Counted from the first letter of the stretch, positions 36,981 to 46,732 are shown. The stretch is 64,000 bases of DNA from an uncultured Rhodospirillaceae bacterium (GCA_900550445.1 URSF01000005.1:28457-92456), one strand, 5' to 3'. Program-made: numbers and translations. Notes: generated by a model not told the origin, from the letters alone.

Positions 36981-37352
36981 ATGGCTCGCGTTACCGTAGA
37001 AGACTGTGTTTTAAAAGTCCCCAACCGTTTTGAACTGGTTCTGCTGGCTGCCCAGCGCGCAAAAAATATCAGTGCCGGCGCTCCGCTGACCGTTGAACAG
37101 GATCGCGATAAAAATCCTGTTATCGCTTTGCGTGAAATCGCCGATGAAACAATTAATCTGCCGGATCTGGAAAACGCGTTGGTGACCGGTATGCAGAAAT
37201 TCGTCAAAGAAGAGGAAGTTCCTTCCGACGAAGAAGAAAATATGAAGGCTGCCGATGCGGAACTGGCCGCTTTGGATACGGAATTTTCTTATATCAACGA
37301 TACGGAAACCGCCGTTGAACAGGCCGGTTCCTTTGAAGTGACCGAAGAATAA
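36981..37352 (+). CDS. rpoZ: RNA polymerase omega subunit
   Basis: The 123-residue protein begins MARVTVEDCVLKVPNRFELV, then AAQRAKNIS and NPVIALREIA, the standard omega core. The tail beyond about residue 75 is acidic and variable. Omega helps RNA polymerase assembly and binds ppGpp; here, as in most proteobacteria, the ppGpp synthetase gene follows directly. Confidence 0.96.
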   Translation: MARVTVEDCVLKVPNRFELVLLAAQRAKNISAGAPLTVEQDRDKNPVIALREIADETINLPDLENALVTGMQKFVKEEEVPSDEEENMKAADAELAALDTEFSYINDTETAVEQAGSFEVTEE

Positions 37353-37388
37353 TTTCCGACTCTTTTTATTTTAAAAGGGCAGGTCGTT

Positions 37389-39539
37389 ATGCTGAGGCAA
37401 TTCGAACTGGTGGAACGTGTCCGGTCCTATGACCCCGATGTCGACGAGGAAGGGTTGGACAGAGCGTATGTTTTCGCCGTAAAAATGCACGGTTCGCAAA
37501 AACGCGCGTCCGGTGATCCGTATTTTTCTCACCCCGTCGAAGTTGCCGGTATTCTGACCGAATACAAACTGGATTACGCTTCAATCGTAACGGCTTTGCT
37601 GCACGATACGATTGAAGATACCGCCGCGTCCTATGACGATATCAAGCAGATGTTTGGCGAAGAGGTCGCAAAACTGGTTGAAGGCGTCACAAAACTCAGC
37701 CGTATTCAGCTGCAGTCCGATCAGACAAAACAGGCTGAAAACTTCCGCAAGCTTTTGCTGGCTATGTCGGAAGATATCCGCGTCCTGTTGGTCAAGCTGG
37801 CGGACCGCGTGCATAACATGCGCACGCTGAAATACCATAAAAAGCCTGAAAAAAGGCAGCGCATCGCCCGCGAAACAATGGAAATTTATGCTCCCCTGGC
37901 CGAACGCATCGGTATGCAGGAGATGAAAAATGAACTGGAAGAACTGTCGTTTAAGGAATTATACCCTGAAGCGTACGAATCGATTAACGTTCGTTTGTCT
38001 TTTCTGCGCGAACAGGGTGGAGATCTGGTCGCCCGCATCATTGAAGCGCTGAAAAACGATCTGAAAGATTCCGGTATTCAATGCGAAGTGACGGGACGTG
38101 AAAAATCGCCTTATTCCATCTGGCGCAAAATGCAGCGGCAAAACGCGACGTTTGAACAGCTGTCGGATATTATGGCTTTCCGCATTATCGTGCCGACGGT
38201 CGCGGACTGTTATCATGTTCTGGGGATTATTCATACGAAATATCCCATGGTGCCGGGACGTTACAAAGATTATATATCGACGCCGAAACCAAACGGTTAC
38301 AAATCCCTGCATACGGGGGTTATCGGCCCTGAAAAACACAGGATTGAAATTCAGATCCGCACGCAGGAAATGCATGATATCGCCGAAATCGGTCTGGCGG
38401 CGCACTGGCGTTATAAACAGGGCGATTACAAAACCGACGGACGGCAGTTCGCCTGGCTGCGGGAATTGCTGGACATTATGGAACAGTCCGATAATCCCGA
38501 AGAATTTCTGGAACATACCAAAATGGAAATGTACCAGGATCAGGTGTTTTGTTTTTCTCCGAAAGGCGATTTAATTACTTTGCCGAAAAACGCGACGGCG
38601 ATTGATTTCGCTTACGCCGTTCATTCCGGCGTCGGCAACAGGTGCGTCGGGGTTAAAATTAACGGTAAAATCCGTCCTTTGCGCACCGTATTGACAAACG
38701 GCGATCAGGTCGAAATCTTAACGTCGAAAACGCAGACTCCGTCGCCCGAATGGGAACGTTTCGCCGTGACGGGAAAGGCTCGTGCGGCGATCAGACGGTT
38801 TGTGCGCGCGCAAAAACGCGAACAATATCTGGAAGTCGGACGCCAGATGCTGCAGCGGTCATATAAATCCGAAGGGTACGAATATTCCGATAAAAGTCTG
38901 GAAAACGTTCTGACGAATTTTAAACAGGCTACGGCGGAAGATCTGATTGCTTCGGTCGGCGAAGGCGTTATTCAGGCTTCCGATGTCGTGGAATCCGTTT
39001 TTCCGGGGCATAAATCCAGATTTGTCCGGGTTGTTGACGCGATTAAGCGAGGGGCGAAGAAAATCGGCGATAAAACGGACAACAGAAAGCAAAGTCCGAT
39101 TAAAGGATTAATTCCAGGAATGGCGATTAATTTCGCAAAATGTTGCCACCCGCTGCCCGGCGACCGGATTGTCGGGATTGTCACGACGGGAAAAGGGGTG
39201 ACGATTCATACAATCGACTGTGTGACGCTGGAAAAGTTTGCGGGCGAACCGGAACGCTGGCTGGACGTTTCATGGAATGAAGACGTGACTTCCGGTGAAA
39301 GCCATATTTCCCGTCTGCGTATTGTTCTGGTTAATCAGCCGGGCAGTTTGGGAACGTTATCAAATGTAATTGCGAAAAATCACGGCAATATTGCGAATTT
39401 GAACATTTTGGAAAGAACGCCCAGCTTTTTTGATTTAACTGTTGACGTTGAAGTGCATGACGTCCGCCATCTCAGCGACATTATGGCAGCTTTGCGGGCC
39501 AGCCCCGGTATCAGTTCTGTCCGCCGCGCGCAGGATTAA
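37389..39539 (+). CDS. rsh: Bifunctional (p)ppGpp synthetase/hydrolase Rsh
   Basis: The 716-residue protein has all RelA/SpoT domains: an HD hydrolase (FSHPVEVAGIL, ALLHDTIEDT near 73, intact His-Asp), a synthetase domain (DIMAFRIIV, then YKDYISTPKPNGYKSLHTGV, and EIQIRTQEMHDIAEIG), a TGS domain (FSPKGDLITLPKNATAIDFAY near 390) and a C-terminal ACT domain. The hydrolase site is complete, and the synthetase acid and RxKD-type loop are present, so it is probably bifunctional. It is the one Rsh seen here, in line with alphaproteobacteria. AGGGCAGG is the ribosome site. Confidence 0.97.
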   Translation: MLRQFELVERVRSYDPDVDEEGLDRAYVFAVKMHGSQKRASGDPYFSHPVEVAGILTEYKLDYASIVTALLHDTIEDTAASYDDIKQMFGEEVAKLVEGVTKLSRIQLQSDQTKQAENFRKLLLAMSEDIRVLLVKLADRVHNMRTLKYHKKPEKRQRIARETMEIYAPLAERIGMQEMKNELEELSFKELYPEAYESINVRLSFLREQGGDLVARIIEALKNDLKDSGIQCEVTGREKSPYSIWRKMQRQNATFEQLSDIMAFRIIVPTVADCYHVLGIIHTKYPMVPGRYKDYISTPKPNGYKSLHTGVIGPEKHRIEIQIRTQEMHDIAEIGLAAHWRYKQGDYKTDGRQFAWLRELLDIMEQSDNPEEFLEHTKMEMYQDQVFCFSPKGDLITLPKNATAIDFAYAVHSGVGNRCVGVKINGKIRPLRTVLTNGDQVEILTSKTQTPSPEWERFAVTGKARAAIRRFVRAQKREQYLEVGRQMLQRSYKSEGYEYSDKSLENVLTNFKQATAEDLIASVGEGVIQASDVVESVFPGHKSRFVRVVDAIKRGAKKIGDKTDNRKQSPIKGLIPGMAINFAKCCHPLPGDRIVGIVTTGKGVTIHTIDCVTLEKFAGEPERWLDVSWNEDVTSGESHISRLRIVLVNQPGSLGTLSNVIAKNHGNIANLNILERTPSFFDLTVDVEVHDVRHLSDIMAALRASPGISSVRRAQD

Positions 39540-39540
39540 C

Positions 39541-39951
39541 ATGATTATCGGGACGGGAACGGATTTAGTGGATATCAGGCGCATTGAACGGTCGATAGAA
39601 CGGTTCGGCAGCCTTTTTTGCGACAGAATTTATACGCCGGCGGAACAGGACGCCTGCAATTCCCGTCAGGGAAAAAAGAAAATATCGGCTTATGCCATGC
39701 GCTTCGCTGCGAAAGAAGCTTGTTCCAAAGCTTTGGGCACGGGTTTAAGGCAGGGCGTTTTCTGGCGCGACATGGAAAACGCAAACCTGCCGACGGGCCA
39801 GCCGGTGATGCGTTTGACGGGCGGCGCCTTAAAAAGACTGAATTCTTTGTTGCCCGAGGGATTTATACCACAAATAGATGTTTCTTTGACAGATGAATAT
39901 CCGTATGCTATGGCAGTTGTCATCATCAGCGCGGAACGTGAAAAAGGATAA
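39541..39951 (+). CDS. acpS: Holo-[acyl-carrier-protein] synthase
   Basis: AcpS moves phosphopantetheine from CoA to acyl carrier protein. The start is the ATG at 39541 (136 residues), one base after the rsh stop. GTGTDLVDIRRIE holds the metal Asp (Asp8) and RFAAKEACSKALGTG the conserved Glu and Lys. Length is normal. Confidence 0.96.
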   Translation: MIIGTGTDLVDIRRIERSIERFGSLFCDRIYTPAEQDACNSRQGKKKISAYAMRFAAKEACSKALGTGLRQGVFWRDMENANLPTGQPVMRLTGGALKRLNSLLPEGFIPQIDVSLTDEYPYAMAVVIISAEREKG

Positions 39952-39955
39952 TGTG

Positions 39956-40696
39956 ATGGAAGAAAAAAATACGCAGAGCGGATTTTGGGAAACAACAAAA
40001 ACGGTTATTTATGCCGTTCTGATCGCTTTGTTTGTCCGCACTGTTTTTGCGGAACCGTTCAGTATTCCTTCGGGATCCATGATTCCGACGCTGCTGGTCG
40101 GAGATTATCTGTTCGTTTCAAAAATGTCTTACGGTTACAGCAGGCATTCCATGCCGCTGAGCATTCCTTTGGTTAAAGGGCGCATTTTTTATGAAGAGCC
40201 CGAACGCGGCGACGTGATCGTTTTTAAAATGCCTTCGGACAACAGGACAGACTATATCAAACGCCTGATCGGTCTGCCCGGGGATAAAATCCAAGTCAGG
40301 GAAGGCCGGTTGTTTATTAACGGCAATATGGTCGAACGCCGTGACGAAGGCGAATATGTCATGCGGGATCCGTCCGGAAAAGCTTTGCGTTTTAAAAAAT
40401 TTACGGAAGTTCTGCCCGAAGGCCGCAGTCATTTGATCATTGAAGCGTCGGACGATGCGCCTTTTGATAACACGGAAGAATTTACGGTTCCCGAAGACCA
40501 CTTTTTTATGATGGGGGATAACCGCGATAATTCTTTGGACAGCCGGTCAATCAAGGTCGGATTTGTGCCTAAGGTCAATCTGGTCGGAAAAGCAAAATTT
40601 TTATTTTTCTCCAACGACGGTTCGGCTGCCTGGTGGCAGGTATGGAAATGGCCGATGGCCGTGCGCTGGTCGCGTTTGTTTAATGGTATACGATAA
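39956..40696 (+). CDS. lepB: Signal peptidase I
   Basis: LepB cleaves signal peptides of exported proteins. Starting at the ATG at 39956 (246 residues), it has one N-terminal membrane helix (about 14-32), the nucleophile Ser in PSGSMIPTLLVGD near 42, the catalytic Lys in DYIKRLIGLPGD near 102, and the late motif GDNRDNSLDSR near 190. The spacing to acpS is four bases and it overlaps rnc by one base. Confidence 0.96.
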   Translation: MEEKNTQSGFWETTKTVIYAVLIALFVRTVFAEPFSIPSGSMIPTLLVGDYLFVSKMSYGYSRHSMPLSIPLVKGRIFYEEPERGDVIVFKMPSDNRTDYIKRLIGLPGDKIQVREGRLFINGNMVERRDEGEYVMRDPSGKALRFKKFTEVLPEGRSHLIIEASDDAPFDNTEEFTVPEDHFFMMGDNRDNSLDSRSIKVGFVPKVNLVGKAKFLFFSNDGSAAWWQVWKWPMAVRWSRLFNGIR

Positions 40697-41361
40697 TGAC
40701 GGATTATACGGATCTGTATCCTTGCCTGGGGTATTCGTTCAAAGATGAAAAACTGTTAAAACAGGCTTTAACTCTGGGCTTCGGGGATCATTTTTCCGGT
40801 TATGAACGTTTGGAATTTCTGGGCGACCGGGTGTTGGGGGTCGTCGTCGCGCAGATGCTGTATCAACATTTTCCGCATGAAGCGGAAGGGGATCTGGCTA
40901 AACGTTTTTCCGATTTGACGCGGGCGGAAACTTTGGCCGCAATTTCCCGGGAACTGCACTTTTCCCGATATTTGATTTCGGCGGCGCCGACAAATAAACC
41001 GGATTTGACCAAAGCCGTTTTGTCAGACGTCTGCGAAGCCGTGATCGCGGCGTTGTTTCTGGACGGCGGTTTTGAAGCCGCACGTCAGTTTGTTGTGCGT
41101 TACTGGACGGATCCGATGAATAAATTCACCGCTCCGCCGGTTGATTCCAAGACGAAATTGCAGGAATGGGCACAGGCCAGAGGGCTTCCTTTACCCCAAT
41201 ATGTCCAGCTGAGCAGAACGGGACCGGATCATAATCCTGTTTTTACAATGCAGGTTTCCGTCAAAGGACAGCCTTTGGTCAGCGCCAGCGGAAATTCAAA
41301 AAGAGAAGCTTCTCAAACTGCCGCGGCCGAATTGTTGAAAAGATTGGAAAATCATGGATAA
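40696..41361 (+). CDS. rnc: Ribonuclease III
   Basis: RNase III cuts double-stranded RNA, including rRNA precursors. The 221 residues contain the signature ERLEFLGDRVLG near 35, the second acidic cluster (LSDVCEAVIAALFLDGGF near 110) and a C-terminal dsRNA-binding domain (DSKTKLQEWAQARGLPLPQY near 151). It overlaps era by 8 bases, the usual rnc-era arrangement. Confidence 0.96.
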   Translation: MTDYTDLYPCLGYSFKDEKLLKQALTLGFGDHFSGYERLEFLGDRVLGVVVAQMLYQHFPHEAEGDLAKRFSDLTRAETLAAISRELHFSRYLISAAPTNKPDLTKAVLSDVCEAVIAALFLDGGFEAARQFVVRYWTDPMNKFTAPPVDSKTKLQEWAQARGLPLPQYVQLSRTGPDHNPVFTMQVSVKGQPLVSASGNSKREASQTAAAELLKRLENHG

Positions 41362-42253
41362 CATGTCTGAAAAATGCGGCTTTGTCACTTTATTGGGGGC
41401 GCCGAACGCCGGCAAGTCCACTTTAGTGAATTACATGGTCGGGGCAAAAGTTTCCATTGTTTCGCCAAAAGTTCAAACAACCCGTGCCCGTGTGCGCGGT
41501 ATTGTTGTCAAAGGCGGTTGTGAAATCGTTTTAATTGATACGCCGGGGATTTTTAAACCGAAACGCCGGCTGGATCGTGCGATGGTCGCTGCCGCCTGGC
41601 AGGAAGCGGAATATTCCGACGTGCGGCTGGTGTTGGTTGACGCTAAACGCGGATTGGACGATGATACGCGTTCAATTATGGATTCTTTGCTTAAAAACAA
41701 ACTGAAAGCCGTCCTGGTTTTAAATAAATCCGATCTGGTCAAACCGGCACGGCTGGTGGAATTATCGGCCCGTTTAAATGAAAGCGGCCTTTTTAAAGAA
41801 ACTTTTATGCTTTCCGCCGCAACGGGAAACGGGGTTGATGTCCTGGAAAATTATTTGATTTCTCAAATGCCCGAAAGCCCTTTTATGTTTCCCGCGGATC
41901 AGGTGTCCGACTTGCCGGACAAGCTGCTGGCCGCGGAAATTACGCGCGAAAAGCTGTATATGAACTTAAATCAGGAGCTGCCTTATATCAGTACGGTTCA
42001 GACGGATTCTTTTAAAGAAGATGAAAAAGGTCTGCGGATCGATCAGACGATTTATGTTGAAAAAAACAATCAAAAACAAATCGTTATCGGTAAAAACGGC
42101 GCGATGATCAAAAAAATAGGCATGCAGTCCAGGCAGGAACTGGAAACATTATTTGAATGCCGCGTTCATTTGTTTTTATTTGTCAAAGTCCGGGAAAAAT
42201 GGGCCGACAATCCGGAGCATTATCGTCCCTGGGGATTGGATTTTAATGCCTGA
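41354..42253 (+). CDS. era: GTPase Era
   Basis: Era binds the 3' end of 16S rRNA during small-subunit assembly. The 299 residues show G1 GAPNAGKST near 14, G3 DTPG near 61, NKSD near 124, and a KH domain near 210-285 (VIGKNGAMIKKIGMQSRQEL). It starts inside rnc and its stop lies past the recO ATG by 8 bases. Confidence 0.97.
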   Translation: MDNMSEKCGFVTLLGAPNAGKSTLVNYMVGAKVSIVSPKVQTTRARVRGIVVKGGCEIVLIDTPGIFKPKRRLDRAMVAAAWQEAEYSDVRLVLVDAKRGLDDDTRSIMDSLLKNKLKAVLVLNKSDLVKPARLVELSARLNESGLFKETFMLSAATGNGVDVLENYLISQMPESPFMFPADQVSDLPDKLLAAEITREKLYMNLNQELPYISTVQTDSFKEDEKGLRIDQTIYVEKNNQKQIVIGKNGAMIKKIGMQSRQELETLFECRVHLFLFVKVREKWADNPEHYRPWGLDFNA

Positions 42254-43001
42254 ATGGTCGGACAACGCGATTATCATCGGGGTTAAAAAGTTTGCCGAAC
42301 GTGATGCGATTGTTTCTTTTTTAACACAAAATCACGGCAAATACAGCGGATTGTGCAAGGGGGCTTTTTCAAAACGTTTGTCCGGAACGGTGCAAACCGG
42401 AAATCTGGTTCAGTTGAATTGGAAAGCGCGGCTGGAAGAACATCTGGGAACGGTAAAAGTCGAATTGTTAAATGCTTATTGCGTTCCGGTTTTGTCTGAT
42501 CCGGGACGATTAACGGCTTTATCGTGCTTGTGCGCGATGTGTTCTATGCTGCCGGAACGTGAAAGCGCGGAAGAATTTTTTCAAAAAACGCTGGAACAAA
42601 TTGCTTTGCTGAGCTTTGACGGTTGGGCGGAACGTTACGCCCGTTGGGAAACGGAATTATTGAAAACATTGGGTTTCGGGCTGGATTTATCTGTTTGCGC
42701 CGCAACGGGAACGACGCAAGATTTAATCTATGTTTCGCCGAAATCAGGCCGGGCAGTCAGCCGAAAAGCGGGCGAACCGTGGCGGGACAAATTACTGGCT
42801 CTGCCCGATTTCCTGCGAAACGAAACTTCTGCGCCGCAAAGCGGGGAAGAAATAAAAAAAGCTTTGATTCTAACAGGATTTTTCCTTGAAAATTATGTCC
42901 TAAAGACGCTAGACTGCTCTATTCCCGCCGTCAGAGGACGACTTGTCGATTACGTGTCCGGACGCGAAACGGTTGATCATCAGGGATTGCAAAATGAATG
43001 A
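42246..43001 (+). CDS. recO: DNA repair protein RecO
   Basis: RecO loads RecA on SSB-coated DNA in the RecFOR path. I start at the ATG at 42246 (MPEWSDNAIIIGVKKF, 251 residues). The N-terminal OB fold reads NAIIIGVKKFAERDAIVSFL and KYSGLCKGAFSKR; the C-terminal half is helical. The zinc Cys found in some RecO proteins are not clearly present. It overlaps era and parC, closing the standard rnc-era-recO run. Confidence 0.9.
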   Translation: MPEWSDNAIIIGVKKFAERDAIVSFLTQNHGKYSGLCKGAFSKRLSGTVQTGNLVQLNWKARLEEHLGTVKVELLNAYCVPVLSDPGRLTALSCLCAMCSMLPERESAEEFFQKTLEQIALLSFDGWAERYARWETELLKTLGFGLDLSVCAATGTTQDLIYVSPKSGRAVSRKAGEPWRDKLLALPDFLRNETSAPQSGEEIKKALILTGFFLENYVLKTLDCSIPAVRGRLVDYVSGRETVDHQGLQNE

Positions 43002-45210
43002 AAATGAACAAATAAAAGAAACAAAAATGGCGGAAGCTCTGGGGGAACGTTACCTTGCCTATGCAATGTCAACGATTGTTTCCAGGTCGTTGCCCGACGT
43101 GCGCGACGGTCTGAAGCCCGTTCACCGCCGGTTGCTGTATGCAATGAACGCTTTGCATTTGGATCCCGAATCAGGTTTTAAAAAATGCGCCCGCGTTGTC
43201 GGTGACGTCATCGGTAAATATCACCCTCACGGCGATACGGCGGTTTATGAAACAATGGTGCGTCTGGCGCAGGATTTTGCCGTGCGTTATCCTTTGGTCG
43301 AAGGGCAGGGGAATTTCGGCAATATTGACGGTGATAGCGCGGCTGCCATGCGTTATACGGAAGCCCGTCTGACCGAAGTCGCCAAAGCTATTATGGACGG
43401 TTTGAACGACGGAACGGTCGATTTCCGGCCGACTTATTCCGGCGAAGATGTGGAACCGGTCGTTATGCCGTGCGCTTTTCCAAATCTGTTGGCGAACGGA
43501 TCTGCCGGAATCGCCGTCGGTATGGCGACGAATGTGCCGCCTCATAATGTCGGCGAAATTGCCGACGCTTTGCAGCTGTTGATTAAAAAGCCGGATTGTT
43601 CGGTCGCCGATTTAATGAAATTTGTCCGCGGTCCCGATTTTCCGACGGGCGGGGAAATCGTAGAAAAACCGGAAAGCATTTTAAAAACGTATGAAACCGG
43701 ACGCGGCGCTATGCGTGTGCGGGCCAAATGGGAAAAGGACGAATTGTCCCACGGTATGTACCAGATTATCGTGACTGAAATTCCCTATATGGTTAAAAAA
43801 TCAGAACTGATCAGCAAAATTGCCAAGCTTTTATTGGAAAAGAAACTGCCCTTTTTGGCCGATATCCGCGATGAATCGGCTGAAAATGTCCGTATTGTTC
43901 TGGAGCCGAAAAACCGCAATATTGAACCGGAACAATTAATGACGCATTTGTTCCGTTTGACCGATATGCAGGTCAATTTCAATATGAACATGAACGTTTT
44001 GGACAAAGACGGCGTTCCGCGCGTTATGGATTTAAAGCAGGTATTGCAGGCTTTTCTGGATCACCGTCAGGACGTTTTAATCCGTCGGTCCAAATTCCGT
44101 CTGGACAAGATTAATCACAGAATGGAAGTATTGGAAGGATTTCTGGTCGCTTACTTAAATCTGGACGAAGTTATCCGCATTATCCGTGAGGAAGACGAAG
44201 CAAAGCCGGCTTTGATGGCCGCCTTTAAGCTGACGGAAATACAGGCGGACGCCATTTTAAATATGCGTTTGCGTTCTTTGCGCAAGCTGGAAGAAATGCA
44301 AATTAAAACAGAGCATGACGAACTGGCCGGCGAAAAGGAAAAACTGGAAGCTCTGTTGGCGGACGAAGCTTTACGCTGGAAAGAAATTTCCGCTGAAATT
44401 TCTCTAATGAAAAAGAAATTCGGACAGGCGACGGCTTTGGGAAAACGTCGTACGCTTATTTCCGGCGAACCCGAAGAAATCGATATTCCGTTGGAAGCTT
44501 TGATCGAACGTGAACCGATTACGGTTATTTTATCCGAAAAGGGCTGGATCCGTTCCGTTAAAGGGCATGTCCAGCTGGACGATGATGTCAAGTTCAAAGA
44601 AGGCGATCGTCTGCAATGCGGACTGCAGGCGCAGACAACAGATAAGATTTTAATGTTTGCGACCAACGGGCGGTATTATACTTTATCCGGGGACAAGCTG
44701 CCGCGCGGCCGCGGTTTCGGAGAGCCGCTGCGTTTGTCGATTGATTTGCCGGAAGAAGATGAAATCATTTCCATGACGATTTTCCGCCCCGGTGAAAAAA
44801 GGCTGATCGTTTCCAAAAAAGGAAAAGGGTTTATCGTTAAGGAAGATGACTTGCTGGCTCAAACGCGCAACGGCAGGATTGTTTTAAATCTGACTGAAGG
44901 GGATCGCGCTTATTTATCTTTGCCCGTTGCCGGCAATGCCGTTGCCGTTATCGGGGAAAACCGGAAGCTGTTGATTTTTGATTTAAGCGAAATCCCGGAA
45001 ATGACGCGCGGACAGGGGGTTTTTATTCAAAAATACCCGGCCGGCGTGACGTTGTCGGACATTAAATTGTTTAACAAAGAAGACGGACTGGCTTATCCTT
45101 GCGGCGGCGGTACCAGAATTGAAACAAATCTGGTCGGCTGGACGGGGCATCGCGCGCAAATCGGTAAAATGCCGCCGGTCGGATTCCCGAAAAGCAATAA
45201 GTTTTCATAA
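42994..45210 (+). CDS. parC: DNA topoisomerase IV subunit A
   Basis: ParC is the cleaving subunit of topoisomerase IV. I choose the ATG at 42994 (738 residues) at the overlap with recO. It has KPVHRRLLYAM, HPHGDTAVYETMVRLAQDF, then the catalytic Tyr in AMRYTEARLTEV. The C-terminal domain is shorter than in GyrA and lacks the GyrA box, which separates it from the gene at 57708-60458. In the quinolone region the residue matching E. coli ParC Ser80 is Thr, and Glu84 is kept. Confidence 0.94.
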   Translation: MNENEQIKETKMAEALGERYLAYAMSTIVSRSLPDVRDGLKPVHRRLLYAMNALHLDPESGFKKCARVVGDVIGKYHPHGDTAVYETMVRLAQDFAVRYPLVEGQGNFGNIDGDSAAAMRYTEARLTEVAKAIMDGLNDGTVDFRPTYSGEDVEPVVMPCAFPNLLANGSAGIAVGMATNVPPHNVGEIADALQLLIKKPDCSVADLMKFVRGPDFPTGGEIVEKPESILKTYETGRGAMRVRAKWEKDELSHGMYQIIVTEIPYMVKKSELISKIAKLLLEKKLPFLADIRDESAENVRIVLEPKNRNIEPEQLMTHLFRLTDMQVNFNMNMNVLDKDGVPRVMDLKQVLQAFLDHRQDVLIRRSKFRLDKINHRMEVLEGFLVAYLNLDEVIRIIREEDEAKPALMAAFKLTEIQADAILNMRLRSLRKLEEMQIKTEHDELAGEKEKLEALLADEALRWKEISAEISLMKKKFGQATALGKRRTLISGEPEEIDIPLEALIEREPITVILSEKGWIRSVKGHVQLDDDVKFKEGDRLQCGLQAQTTDKILMFATNGRYYTLSGDKLPRGRGFGEPLRLSIDLPEEDEIISMTIFRPGEKRLIVSKKGKGFIVKEDDLLAQTRNGRIVLNLTEGDRAYLSLPVAGNAVAVIGENRKLLIFDLSEIPEMTRGQGVFIQKYPAGVTLSDIKLFNKEDGLAYPCGGGTRIETNLVGWTGHRAQIGKMPPVGFPKSNKFS

Positions 45211-45249
45211 TATTTACAGCTGTATCAGGAACTTCCGGTTTAAATAAAA

Positions 45250-45795
45250 ATGCGTTCTACTTTTTTTAAAAAGATTTTGATCGGGATTTGCTTTTTTTGT
45301 CCTTTATCCGGCCGGGCCGAAGAAAACAAGCTGGATTTTTTGGAACAGGATATCCGGAAAATATATCTGTCAAAAAACTGGGATTTATATCTGCCGGTGA
45401 ATACATGGCATAACCGGGAAATGTACGATAAAAAGAAAACAGATTCCTATAACGAAAAGCCGTGGGGGATCGGAATTGGCAAGCATATTTATGAAGACGA
45501 TATCCTGCGCGGGTTATATTTTATGGTATTCAGCGATTCCCACAGCAAAGCCGAACCGATTTTCGGGTATTTGCGCCAATGGAATTATTATTTTGACCGA
45601 GATAATGATTTTTCCGTCGGCGCCGGGTATACTCTGGGCGTAACATTCAGAGACGATTATAATTATCTGCCTATTCCCGTTATTTTGCCGATTTTCGGTT
45701 TTCAATATAAAAAAGTCGCCGTTCAGGCGACATATATTCCCGGCCCGTATAACATGTTTAACGTTTTATTTACCTGGGTTCGGATCGAGTTATGA
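45250..45795 (+). CDS. pagP: Lipid A palmitoyltransferase PagP
   Basis: PagP is an outer-membrane beta-barrel enzyme that adds palmitate to lipid A. The 181-residue protein has a signal peptide (to about 22), then an N-terminal amphipathic helix and the family blocks WDLYLPVNTWHNREMYDKKK (catalytic His), TDSYNEKPWGIGIG, YFMVFSDSHSKAEPIFGYLR (catalytic Asp-Ser) and YNYLPIPVILPI near the end, with YIPGPYNMFNVLFTW. The match to E. coli PagP is strong in order and length. The start has a weak ribosome site. Lies 39 bases after parC. Confidence 0.94.
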   Translation: MRSTFFKKILIGICFFCPLSGRAEENKLDFLEQDIRKIYLSKNWDLYLPVNTWHNREMYDKKKTDSYNEKPWGIGIGKHIYEDDILRGLYFMVFSDSHSKAEPIFGYLRQWNYYFDRDNDFSVGAGYTLGVTFRDDYNYLPIPVILPIFGFQYKKVAVQATYIPGPYNMFNVLFTWVRIEL

Positions 45796-46586
45796 AAAAA
45801 CAAACGGCTGCTTTGATTTTCAGTCTTTTTTCTTTTACGGCGTCCGCGGAAGATCTGCCGATTAATCCGCCGCGGGAACTGGATTTTTCAGACAGAGAAG
45901 AAATATTTTCCGTCCGCCGCGAAATGATGCGGCGTTATCCTTTGTCAAACGGTGATTATACGCCGCAAGGGCCTGTATATGCTCAGGTTGTCGGCGGTAA
46001 AGAATGGCCCGGAATCAGCGGTATTAACTGCCGCGGTAAGGGGGAACGCATAACGTTCGGTCTTTCACGGGAAAGTATTTTTATTGACAACCCTTTTTTG
46101 CTGATCGGCATAACAACGGGAGGCTTCAGCTTGTCCGGCTGGGATTGTCCCGATGTTTACCCTATGCCGGCACGGATTTTTTTTGAAAAAGAAAAATCAA
46201 GAATTTATGTCGATTATAATTTCTCTTCTTATCAGAAAATGTTTCAAAACTATTTTCAAAGGCCGGTGCCGTCTGCGGATCTTTTGCTGCAGTTCACCGG
46301 AGAAAATGCCAGAGATCTGGGATTTTCTTACGGTTATGTTTCCGCATCTGAAAACATGGTTTTTCCCAATCCGGTTAATATTGCCAATACTGTTTTTCAG
46401 TTTAAGGATTTTGTGCATCTGGCCTATAATCTGGGGTGTGCCTGTAACAACGGATCGCCGAACCAGCCGGAGTTGGATTTTTCATTCACTCGGCTGCCGG
46501 CAGAGGTTCGTTTTAAATTATGGAAAGAAAAGCCGTCTTCTCCTGAATCGCCGGCCGATATGATTTTTGAAATGAAAATTAATTAA
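45792..46586 (+). CDS. Exported protein of unknown function coupled to pagP
   Basis: The 264-residue protein overlaps the pagP stop (ATGA) and carries a signal peptide (cleavage after ASA near 19). The mature part is rich in aromatic residues and alternating strands, with Cys pairs (GINCRGKG, SGWDCPD, LGCACNNG) that could form disulfides. No family is recognised. Translational coupling to pagP suggests an envelope-related partner, such as a lipid A modification or outer-membrane stress factor (inference). The last residue is not aromatic, so a standard beta-barrel is less likely. Confidence 0.65.
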   Translation: MKKQTAALIFSLFSFTASAEDLPINPPRELDFSDREEIFSVRREMMRRYPLSNGDYTPQGPVYAQVVGGKEWPGISGINCRGKGERITFGLSRESIFIDNPFLLIGITTGGFSLSGWDCPDVYPMPARIFFEKEKSRIYVDYNFSSYQKMFQNYFQRPVPSADLLLQFTGENARDLGFSYGYVSASENMVFPNPVNIANTVFQFKDFVHLAYNLGCACNNGSPNQPELDFSFTRLPAEVRFKLWKEKPSSPESPADMIFEMKIN

Positions 46587-46608
46587 TATCGTTTTTGATG
46601 CGGCAAAA

Positions 46609-46710
46609 TGGGGTGAGGTTGCTCGGAACTTTGTTCCTCGTCCTTTCAGGACCGCCTGACGGCGTCGCTCCCTTCGGTCGCCGAACTCACTTCGCGAGTT
46701 CAAATCTCAT
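46609..46710. repeat. Array of consecutive short hairpins near tRNA-Ser
   Basis: Four short inverted repeats follow one another: GGAAC/GTTCC (46625-46637), GTCCT/AGGAC (46640-46652), GGCG/CGCC around 46661-46682, and GAACTC/GAGTTC (46683-46701). The stretch is GC-richer than its surroundings and not coding. It begins with ATGGGGTGAG at 46609-46618, which also occurs at the tRNA-Ser 3' end. It may be a palindromic interspersed element. The rest of the gap 46587-47060 holds the terminator, the tRNA and AT-rich sequence. Confidence 0.55.
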
Positions 46711-46732
46711 ACCTCTCATTTCTTCATAAATA

